A stretch of DNA of 64,000 nt from JAJRVM01 sp041752115 (lineage in GTDB: Bacteria; Planctomycetota; Planctomycetia; Pirellulales; Pirellulaceae). The notes beneath the pieces were generated by a model. The model saw only the letters and a list, made by a program, of their open reading frames with translations, did not search any database and had not been told where the DNA came from. Within the stretch, counting starts at the first letter, position 1, and every line of letters begins with the position of its first letter. The DNA is taken from contig JBGSHS010000177.1 of NCBI GenBank assembly GCA_041752115.1, positions 1-64,000 on the forward strand, read 5' to 3'. Both the position numbers and the translations under genes were made by a program. Shown here one piece after another: positions 27,001 through 39,000 of the stretch.

Positions 27001-30000
27001 CGCAGAAAGGGCTCACCGTCCCCGGCCGCTTCGACGATACCGACGTGGTGCATATCCTGGCGGACAACCTGCAGATTGAAGGTACCTCCGGCGAACCGAT
27101 CCTCGAACTGGCTCGTCCCCCCGTCAACCTGGTGACGGCGGCTCCCCGTACCGGCGGCCAGATGGCTTCGGGCGAGTACTATTACAAGATCGTGTATGTG
27201 GATGCCAACGGCTTTGAAGGCCGCCCATCCGAAGCCACCGTGAAAGTGACTCTCAGCGGTGCTAATCGCTCGGTCAAGCTCGACAAGCTGCCCGCTGCCA
27301 CCGGCGACTTCACCGCTCGCCGCATCTATCGCAGTACCAGTGGCGTGGCTGGCCCATACGTGTTTGTCGACCAGATCAACACGTCGGATGTCACCTACAC
27401 GGACACCAGATCGCTGGCCCAGCTGGATCCCAACAACACGCTGCAGCGGGACGTGCCGACGGTGCAAGGACTCACGCTCACCGCCGTCGTGGGTGGCACC
27501 GGCACTCTGTCCGCCGGCAGCTACAAGTACCGCATCACCTTCGTAAACTCCAGTGATGGTTCGGAGAGTCCCTCATCCGATCCATCCGCCACCCGGATCC
27601 TGTCGGGTGACGGGCAGATCAATCTGGCCAACATCACGCGTCCCGCGACATCTGGCGAATATGCTGATTACGATGTCATTCGGATCTATCGCAGCGAGAG
27701 TGACGGCAAAGGTCCGTACCATCTGGCCGGCGAAATCTCCGCCACCGACAGCGTTTTCGAGGATCTGGGTGCCGACCTGGGTACGACGCTCAGTCCGGAA
27801 CTGTACGGTGTCGCGCGCGCTCGAACCGACGCCCGACTGGCCATTGATCCGGGCATTGTCGTGAAGCTGGAAGGATCACGCATCGAGACCACCTTCGGCG
27901 CTCAGCTGATTGCCGAAGGCACGGCGGGCAGGGAGGTCATCTTCACCTCACGCTCGGACGATCGGTACGGGGCGGGTGGTACGTTTGACACCAACGGTGA
28001 TGGCGCCAGAGCAATTCCCAAGCTCGGCGATTGGGGTGGGATCTACGTCGGCGTGCTCGGCACCGCGAGTCTCGATCACACGTTGCTGACTTTCGGTGGA
28101 GGCGTGACCAAGATCGAAGGTACCTTCAAGGCCTTCAACGTGCTGGAGATCCACCAGGCGGACGTCCGAGTTGCCAACAGCGTGATTGAGTACAACGCGA
28201 ACGGACAGGCAGGACAAGGGCCCGCCGACCGGTTCGGCCGCGGCTACAACGAGCCGGCCACGATCTACGTGCGCGGCGCGCAACCGATCTTCGTCAACAA
28301 TACGATTCAACACAACGACGAGGTGGCCATCAGCATCAACGCCAACTCGTTCACCTCCGAGCCGCTCCCCGACCTCGGTCGCTCGACCGGCCTGATCGCC
28401 CGGACCGGAAACTACTCCGACAATATCGGTCCGCTGATTCGCGGAAACCTCATGATTGACAACCCGATCAACGCGATCGACATCCGCGGCGAAGTACTGA
28501 CGACGCAGAGCGTATGGGATGATACCGATATCGTGCACGTCCTGCGCGGCGAGCAGGTCATCGTTCCCGATTTCCACACTGATATCGGACTGCGATTGCA
28601 GAGCAGTCCCTCGGCCAGCCTGGTGGTGAAGATGGAAGGGGCCGGCGACAGCTTTGATCCGTCGCTTGGCGCCGGATTTACTGCCACCGGTCGCCGGCTC
28701 GATATCGACGACCGCATCGGCGGCACGATGCAGATCATCGGCCAACCCGATTTCCCGGTGATTCTCACGTCGTTGAGCGACGATACGGTCGGCGCGGGTT
28801 ATCAACCCGACGGGCAGACGTTGACGGACACCAACAATAACGGTTGGGACACCCTGCCCCAGGCCGGCGATTGGCGCAGCGTCCGATTCGAACAGTTCGC
28901 CAATGATCGCAACGTCGAACTGATTCTCGAGACAGAATCGCCCGCCTCTGCTACATCGGGCGACAACTCGACCCCCGCCACTGCGCAGAACATCGGCGAC
29001 CTGGCTCCCTCGGAGTTCGCCGGCGACGACAATCTGCGACTCGGCTTCGATATCCGAGGCGTGCTGAACCAGCGGAGCGACGTCGATGTGTACAGCTTCG
29101 ACGCGCAGGCCGGGACCGAAATCTGGCTCGATATCGACCGGACCGCCACCACACTCAACAGCGTCATCGAGTTGATTGACTCCGCAGAGACCATCATTGC
29201 CCGGTCTGACGATTCGCTCGCCGAAACGCTCGATCCGTCGCTCCTCTATCGTTCTCCCACGATCGATGCCACGACGGTCAACCCGCTGCAGAAACTGGCT
29301 GACGAGTACCAGCCGCACAACGCGTCAGAACTTCCCAAAGACTTCTATTCGCTCAACGTCTACGACGCCGGCCTGCGCATTGTGCTCCCCGGTGTGGTGG
29401 GCGTGCGCAGCACGTATCACGTGCGCGTCCGCAGCTCCAGCAACGATCTGGACAACCTGAGCGGCGGTTTGACGACTGGTTCGTATCAGCTGCAGGTCCG
29501 TCTGCGGGAGACCGACGAGGTGGCAGGTGTGACCGTCAGGTACGCCGATGTGCGCTACGCCACCAACGGTATTGAGCTGTATGGACTGCCGGGCCACTCG
29601 CCCCTCTTGGGCGAAGTCGCCGAAGACGAAGAAGTCGGTGGACCGGAAACGAACAATCAGGTGTTCCCAGGCTCCACACCCGGCGCCGGCCCTCAGGACA
29701 TTGGCAATCTCCTGCTGTCCGATCGATCGGTCATCAGCATTGCCGGCAAGATCAATACGCTCGATGACATCGATTTCTATGAAATGCAGGTCGCCTACGA
29801 GGCGACGGCGGGCAGCCTGTTCCAGCATGCATCGGTCGTGCTGGATGTCGACTATGCCAGCGGTCTGTCACGAGCCGATACGATTGTCTCTGTGTTCGAT
29901 TCGTTCGGCCGACTCGTATTGATCGGACGCAACTCGAACATTGCGGACGATCGCGGCGGGGCTCTGGATGAAGGCGATCTGACCGATCTGTCGCGCGGTT

Positions 30001-33000
30001 CGCTCGGCGCGCTCGACCCCTATATCGGACCGGTCGAACTGCCTGAAGCGACGTACTTCGTGGCCGTGACCTCCAATGCCCGCATTCCCACTCAATTGCT
30101 GACCAACCCCGACGTGCGTCTGGAGCCGATCAACACGGTTACGCGCGTGGTCGAAGATCACATCGGATCCTCGGGAGGTTCGACCGCCGCCGATCCCCAG
30201 GTCCCGGTGCTGCTCGACGAGAACAGCGCAATTGCCGCGTCACCCGACGATCTACTGATCCTCATCCTGCATGACGAAGGCAATCCTGACGAGGTGCTCT
30301 TGTCCTCCGCCCAGCTGACGACCGGCGTTGTCAACAGCACGATCGGCCCCTATCCGGGAAAAGTGAACGATCTGGCGACCCGCGGGAACGGCAACACCTA
30401 TACGTTCACCACTCCTGACGAGGATCCGGCGCCGAGCGACAGCACGGTCGGCATCCTCCGCGGTGTGAATACCAGCAGTCCGCAGTACATCGCCAGTCGT
30501 GACGACGGGATCCTGACCTATCAGCAGCATCCGACGACTCCCGGAGTGGCCATTCCTTCCGACGTAGGAATCGAATTCCACGCGATGGCCTACGGTGTGA
30601 TCGATGGCCAGGAGCGTCTGCTGGCGGTCGGCAGCCGTGGCGACGCCGATACGCGTCCAGCCGGTCCCACGCGCTTCACCAACCTGCTTTATCAGTTCGA
30701 TCCCGATACGGGCAAAGCGATCAGCGCTCCCCAGGCGGACCGGACCGGGAACGCCCGCATGCAAGGTGCGGGAACGCAAATCGTCGAACGCGGCCAGCTC
30801 AATACGAATACCGGCGGTGGCCCTGGCGGTCTGATCGTCGGCCTGTCTGTCTATGATGGTAAGCTCTATGCCCTGACGGACACCGGAGGCCTGTTCCTGG
30901 TCCTCAACCCGTTGTCGAACAATGCCACGCTGCAGTACATCGACGACATTGTGCCCAATGCGGGGACCATCCAGGAAGCCGAAACCAACGACAGCATGGC
31001 CGATGCGCAGAACCTGGACACAGAAGTCTGGACTCAGCGTTTCGACGCCAATATCGGCGATATGGTTCAGGACACGTCGACGACGATCAAACATATCACG
31101 ATCGAGGGAACGGGCGATGATGGATATCTGGGCGAGTTCATTTCCAGCGGCTCGGGTGGCCTGAACGTGCCCACGGGTGCTGTCTTCAGTCCCGTCGACG
31201 GAAACTACTACGTGGCCAGCTCCGCAAGCAACGAGATCTTGCGATACAACGGCCTGACCGGCGCCTTCATCGACACCTTCGTGACGGCCGGTGACGGCGG
31301 TTTGACTCAGCCAGAAGGAATCGCGCTGGGGCCGGACGGCGATGGTGACGGCTTTCCCGAGCTGTTTGTCGCGAGTCGCCTGACTGACCAGATTCTGCGG
31401 TACGATGGTGCGACCGGAGCGTTTCTGGATGTGTTTGCTGCCAGCCCGATGCCGTGGCAGCCGGCCGGCATTGCGTTCGGCCCCGACGCGTCTGGCGACG
31501 GCTCGCCCGAGCTCTACGTGAGCGGCTACCTGTGGGACAACGTAATTGAACTGGACGGCGTCAGCGGCGGTTACCGTCGTGAACTGGTGCCCTCCGGACG
31601 CGGCGGCTTGACCGGACCGGTGGGCCTGTCCTTTGAATCGGACGGCCGGCTCTACGTGGCCAGTTCCAATGACGACAGCATCTTGCGCTACGACGCTGCC
31701 ACCGGAGCGTTTGTGGACGACATGGTTGTCACGGCTTTGGGTGGACTCGACCAGCCGCAGTACTTCGTGATCGGTCCGGATGCCAACGGCGACGGCGACG
31801 GTGAGTTGTATGTGAGCAGTTTCGGGACCGACAGCGTCATGCGGTACAACGCGCGAACCGGAGCGTTCGTCGACGAGTATGTCTTCGCGAACAACGGAGG
31901 CTTGGACGCCCCGACTTCACTCGCCTTCCACGCGGACGGTTCGCTGCTGGTAACCAGTTCTGCGACGAGCTCCGTCCTGAAGTTCGACACGGCCGGCACC
32001 CCCACATTCGATTACTTCACGTTCACCGTTGAGAACGATGGTGATCGGGGGATTTTCGACCTCGACTTCGGATACCTGGCCGGCGACAGTGGCAGCTTTG
32101 ATGGTGAGCTCTTCGTGTTCGACAGTACAGGAGTCTTGCTCGCCGCCAACAACGATGCCAGTGTCCGATTCGGACGTGGCGGTTCCGATAACTCGCGCGA
32201 TCCGTACCTGGAAGTCATCTTCCCGGAGGCCGGTCAATACTATGTCGTGGTGGGCGAGTTTGATTCGGACTTCGCAGATGCCACGGCCGGTACCGGCAAT
32301 CGCGCCGACCTGACCGATACGTACTCGCTGCAGATCTCCATCGAGAACTACAAAGGAAGTTCGCTCGAGGGCCTGGCGGTGAGCATGCGTCCTGACGTGA
32401 GTTCCGAGGGCGTATTCCTGGCGATCAACAATCAGGGAGACCTGTTTGCCTTCTCGACAGACAATACGTCCATCGACTCCGTACCTTTCTTTGCCGGTGG
32501 CGCCAGTCGAATTTCCACCGGCATCCATGATGTGCTCGGCATCGCCCTGACCACGACCAACCTGTGGCACATGAGTGACGCACGTCGCGATGATGAGGGG
32601 CACGGCTTGACCAACATCTTTGACGACAGTCGCGGTAGCGCCTCGGTGGTCAGGGAACGAGAACCGAACAACACGCCAGCGACAGCCCATGATCTGGAGC
32701 TGGAGTCGTGGAGCCTTGGATACGATTCGAACATCGGCGACACCCAGGATCCGCCCGTCAATACCTCCACCACCATCCCGCACATCACGATCAAGGGAAG
32801 CGGAGATGGGACTTACGACTTTTATTCCTTTGAAGTCACAACGGCCGGCGCTCGCGGTATCTTCGACATCGACATGGACTTCGACGAACAACTCGACCCG
32901 CACGGCTTCATGGATTCCGAGGTCCTGCTGCTCGACGAATACGGCAACGTAATCACCTGGCTCGAAGACGCGGCACTGCCAACCGACGGTGATGGGGGCA

Positions 33001-36000
33001 AGGAGTTCCTGTTCGATCCCGTGCTGGAGCCGTGCCTGGAGTACATCTTCCCCGCCGCCGGTACCTACATGGTGGCCGTGACGAAGTACGTGGCTCCCTT
33101 CATCTGGCAGCCGCCGGAGGAAGGCGACTTCTACACCCTGCAGATCTCGATCGAGAACCATCCGGTCGACGCGCCCAAGGCCGATGCCGGGTTGAGTTAC
33201 TTCTTCGGACCCGAACTGACCGGTGTGGTCACCGATGCCCTGGCAGGCGAGCCAGTCACCATCGTTTCCCCCGGACACGGCTTGCTGGGGGGTGAGCGCG
33301 TGGACGTGCAGGGAATTCTCGGGATACCCGGAGCCAACGGCACCTTTACCGTCAACGTCGTGGACGACGACACGTTCGAACTGGCGGATTCGGAGGCTAC
33401 TGGCGCGTATCAGGGTGGCGGCATCTGGCGACTGCTGCAGATCCCCGAAGGCGTCCAAGGAACGATCAAGACGTACCCCTTCAGCCTGTTGGGCTACTCG
33501 GCCGAAGATCTGCCGATGCTGTATTTCAATTACCTGCTCGACGGCGATCCGTCGCTCAGCCTGGACATGGCGAGCGTCTCGATCGAGGATTCCAACGGAG
33601 TGATTCATCCGGTCGTCGCGAAAGGGGACGGACTGGTCAACTCCACTGGTGGCGCAACTCCCCAGTGGCGTCAGGCGCGAATCGATCTGGGCCAGTTCGC
33701 CAATAGGGATCAACTGCGTCTGATCTTCTCGTTCGACAGCGGTGACACCGTGGCGAGCAGCTTTGAGGGATGGTTGATCGACGACATCATCATCGGCTTC
33801 GCCGAACGTGGTGAAATGGTGTCGTATGCCTACAACGACCCGACGTTCATTATCAATCCCGATTCGAAAACAACCGACGCGCTGACGGGCCCCTACCAGC
33901 TCGAGATTCGCACCGCGTCGGATCCAGGTATGTCGCAGCGTCCGACGGAGGAACACCCGAATTCTCTGCAGCTGACCAAGACCTGGGACACGAACGAGCG
34001 ACTGGCACAGCAGGCCTCCATCGTGGCCCCGGCGGCTGCCGACATTGTCGACGGCCAGACGTTTACCATCTCCGATGGCATCAAGACGCTGACCTTCGAA
34101 TTCGACAACGATGACACGGTCCAGGAGGGCAATGTCCGAATTGCCTACGAGGACGGTGACACCGCGCTGCAGATGAGCGAGTACATTCGCGACGCCATCA
34201 ACAATGAAGACGTCCAATCGGCCATCGACATTACCGCGACCATTTCAGCCGCGTCGCTCACCGGTACCAACTTCGCCGACGGTACGACACCGACCGAACC
34301 GACCTACCAGATGGTGAACCTGGCCGGGACGGCCATCGTGGCTGGAATCCAGCATGTGATGTACGACGGCTTCGGCGATGTGAACCGGTTCCGCGACCAG
34401 GGCCAGGTCATCATCCACTCCAACTTCATCACCGACTCGCGCGACTTTGGTATCGTGGCCGACGCCGGGGCGCGAGATGTGGAACCAAGATTGGCCGTCG
34501 GCTTTCTGGAAGCCCATGCCGGAGCCGCCCGCAATCTGCGTGAGTTGAACAACGCCCCGGACGGCGGTCTGGCCCCCGGTGCGGTGATCGAAAACAACGT
34601 GATCAGCAACGAAGGACTCGGTGGCATCCACGTCAGCGGCAATATCGCTCCCTTCGAAGTCGTCCCCCCCACGGACACCGATGACTTCTATTCCGGCGAG
34701 TTCATCTGCGATGGCCAGACGTTCACGATCCACGCCTATCGCACCGACGTTACCTTCGAGTTCGAAGACATCAGCGGCGGATCGAGTATCTGCGGAAGTG
34801 GTGTCGCGGGTGGCGACGGCTGGAATGAAGGGAATATCCCGATCTTCTATCGCCAGTCGGGCAACAACTACCTCTCACCACCGTGGGTCATTCCACCACG
34901 GCCCTACAACCAAGTGGAAATGGCCACGGCCATCCGCGATGCCATCCAGAGCAGCATCCTGGTCACCAACGGCACAACGTTGCACGTGAACGCGACCTTG
35001 GAGGTCAGCCGCTATCTGCGCAGTGCGATCGTGCCGGACAATGCTCTCTATGGACCGCCTCTCGTCTCGGTGTACCTGGAGAATGTCAGCGCCATCGACA
35101 TTCCCACGTCGCTGGCTCTGGACACGCGGCGTGATGACGACGGCAACGAAATCCCGCTGCCGCTGGGCGCTGCCGTGCAGCCGTTCTATCGCGTGCTCAA
35201 CAATACGATCTACGGCAACGACGGCACACAATCGTTCTACCCGGGGACCGGAACTGCTGAACCGAACGATCGGATCAGCTCTGCGGTCGAAACCTGGCAG
35301 GGCCGGCAACACAATCCGGAGTACTTCAGTGATGATGCCGTCATCGGAGACGGCATCGAACTGCTCAACGACGTCTCGCTCGACGTCGACTTCTACCGGT
35401 TCGAGCTGCAGATTGGTGAGCGGGTGACCATCGACATCGACACCACGGTGTCGTCCACGCTCAATTCGTACCTGCGGTTGTTCGATGCCAGCGGGAACGA
35501 GGTCTCCTCCAACGACGATGGCACCGGACCGGGCGAAACAGGTGGTCCCGATGCGTTTATCGACTACACCGCGACCACGGCCGGCACCTACTATGTGGCG
35601 GTCAGCGGCAAAGGCAACAGCGTCTACGATCCGCTCAGTCTGGGTAACCGGATGGGCCCGGCCAGCGTCGGCAGTTATCACATCGACATCAACGTGCTCG
35701 CTCCCCGCACCTGGGTCATCACCGCGCAGGACGGCACGCAGTTCACCGACGGCCAAACCTTCACGGTCAGCGACATCAACGGTAGTGTCACGTACGAATT
35801 CGACGACGTAAACGCGCCTGGTGTCACCACTGGTAATATCGCCATCGTGTACGACTCGAGAGTTGTGGAGCCCGCCGGCTTCAACCATCGTGGACCGGGA
35901 TACCGAGCTCCGGAAATGGCGGTCGCCATGGCCCAGACGATTGGCGAGGGCCTGACGGGCGTCACCGCCATTGCACTCGGTGGCTTCGCCGGCGCTTCGG

Positions 36001-39000
36001 GCGACTTCCCGCCTCAGACACCAGCCATCTCCGGCGACACCTCGTTCTACGGGTTCCCAGGTTTCGGGCACGACAATCCGTACACGCCGCCGGAAACCTC
36101 AGGTGAACTATACGTGGTCGTCAAGGGCGCGACACGCATCACTGGCGACGTCCTGTTCCAGCCGATGCTGGACGAGAACATCGACCAGTTGCTGCCGGAA
36201 ACCGGCATCTTGATTTCCGATCGGTCCAGCCCGACCCTGCTCAACAACGTTCTGTCGAACCTGAACGCCGGTATCTGGCAGGACGCGTCTCCGACATCAG
36301 TCGTTGGCGGTTCAATCTACCAGCACAACGATCAGGCCGACTCGAACATCGGGAGTACGAACGATGACTTCAACGTGCACTTGGGGAACTATGATCCTCT
36401 GTTCCTCAATGCGGCCGATGGCAACTTCTATCCGGCTCCTCTGTCGCCGATCATCGACAGTGCCATCGACTCCCTGGAAGATCGCTCCCGCTATGCAATC
36501 ATCAAGGACGCCATCGGCATCCCGGTTTCGCCGATTCTGGCTCCTGACCTCGACGCAGCTGGCCTGCTGCGTTCGGACGACCCGGAAGTCGAAACACCGT
36601 CCGGCCAGGGCGCGAACGTGTTCAAAGACCGCGGCGGTCTGGACCGAGCCGATTTTGCCGGACCGGATGCCATCTTGATCGTGCCGCAGGATAACGACGC
36701 CGCCGGAGTCGATATCGATCCGACCGTGACGATCGTTCACTTGTCGGAAGGGGTCTATGACAACTTCACCATCCAACTGGTGGACGGCCTGCAAACGTCG
36801 AATGCCGGCGAAGGTGTCGGTGTCGCCGACCTGACGGTCGACTCCACGAACGTCACCGTGACGGCTGACGGACAACTGCTGATCGAGAACGTGGACTACG
36901 CCTTCCAGTACAACGCCACCACCAACACCATTCGCCTGACCCCTCTGGCAGGAGCCTGGGCCAACGACAAAGCCTACGTCATCACCCTGCCCAATCAGGA
37001 TCGATTCGTCATCGACATGCCCCACGGCGGTCAGGTTTCGGATGGCGAGACGTTTGTGATTACCGATGAGTCCGGAGGCACCGTCACGTTCGAGTTCGAA
37101 AGTGGTTACAGCCTGTTCGTGCCCGAGACACTCAAGCTGTACGTCCCGGCTGTCGGTAAAGGCCCCGGTGGTATCCAGGACGGACAACGGTTTACCGTGT
37201 CGACCGGTACGATTCAGTACATCTTCGAATACGACGCCAATACGCCTCCGAACTACCTGCCGGGAAATACCCCGATCAACATCGCGAGTATCTCCACTCA
37301 AGACGAAGTGGCTTTGGCGACCGTCAATGCCTTGATCGCTCGCAACATCGGCGTAACCCCCGTGTATCTGGGCAACGGAGTGATTCACTTCGGAGCCCGC
37401 GACACCTATTCGGTCAATACCTCGCTCAGCACTCTAACGCAATCGGGCAGGCCGGGAGTCGTGGCTGACGGGAATACCATTGTCATCGCCGATGGCGTCC
37501 ATCCCACGAGGACGCTGGAGTTCGACAGCAATGGCAGCGTTGCCGCCGGCCGAACGGCCATTCCGTTCACCGCCGCCAGCACTCAGGACGACATTGCTCA
37601 GACGATCGCGGCTACGATTACGAGCATTGGTTACGGGTTGGCACCGGTCTATTACGGCGACGGCCACGTCCATATCGGAGGCGGCACCAACCACCGCGTT
37701 GTGGTGAGCGGCTCGCCGAAGCTGAGCCTGCAAGGTCAGCCGGGAGTCAGAACCTCCACGACCTTGATCGTGCCGCCACAGGCTGCCGGCGTCGGGGGAA
37801 TTGCCGACGGACAGTGGTTCTCGATTCAGAACGGTTCGAGCGCTCCGGTGGTCTTCGAATTCGACCGCAATGGCAGCGTGTCACCTGGCTCCGTGCCGAT
37901 TCTGTTCACGCCCACCAGTACGGTGGACCAACTGGCCAGTTATATCATTTCGGCGATTGACCTCGCGGACGTCGGCCTGGCGCCGACCTATACCGGCGCC
38001 GGCTATATCGCTCTGCACGATACCATCCACCACAAGACCGATACCCTGAATACGAAGATCAGCCAGTTTGGCGTTCCAGGTGGCGTCGTCCAGGTCGATT
38101 TCCTGCCGGATGCCACCTTCACCGCCAAGGACTTTGCGCCGCTCATCCTCGACGCCATCAACAACAGCCTGCTGACCGATGTCACAACCACCTACCGCGG
38201 TGGCACCAGCTACTACATCAATGGCATCAAGAGCATCAGTGGTCTGCAGAACTTCTTCATTTCATCGATCAAGGACAATGCCGGAAACAGCCTGCAGCCC
38301 AACCAGTCGTCGAATCAGACCTACTTCACGATCCTCATGCCAGGCGTGCAGTTCGACTTCGGCGACGCGCCAGACAGCTACGGCACCATGTTCGCCGATA
38401 ACGGCGCTCGACATGTCATTTCCGATAACCCGATCCTGCTGGGCACCGGCGTAACCACCGAGCCCGACGGTCTGGCTTCACCCGATGCCGACAGTGATGA
38501 CGATGACGGAGTGGATCTGAGCGAGGCGGTGTTCAATCAGTACATTGCCACGCAGATTACGCTCACCGCTTCCGATTACGGCTTCGTGGACGCCTGGATC
38601 GACTACAACCAGGACGGCGACTGGAACGATCCCGCCGAACAGGTCCTGGTCAGCCAACCGGTCGTCGAAGGGACCAATGATCTGGTCATCCAGACCATCT
38701 CGACCGCCCCGGCGGGCGACACCTACCTGCGATTCCGCATCAGCCGACTGGGTGGACTGACTCCCTACGGTGTTGCCACAGACGGAGAGGTAGAGGATTA
38801 CCTGATTCGCATCGAGGACGGCATGCCGCCGGTCGCTGTTGATGATTCGGGGTTGATCACGGATGAAGTGACGCCCCTGGTCATTGATCCGGCCATACTG
38901 CTGGCCAACGACACAGACGCTGACACGCCCCACGATCAGCTGAGCGTGGGACGGTTCACCGCGACGAGTATGCTGGGTGCCACAATTACCTGGGATGGCA

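Noticed and set aside
25155..27467. 770-codon open frame on the minus strand
   Set aside because: It lies wholly opposite the giant gene, has no recognisable domain and results from the GC-rich codon pattern. The same holds for the 766-codon minus frame at 31917-34217 and the minus frames at 36312-40865.
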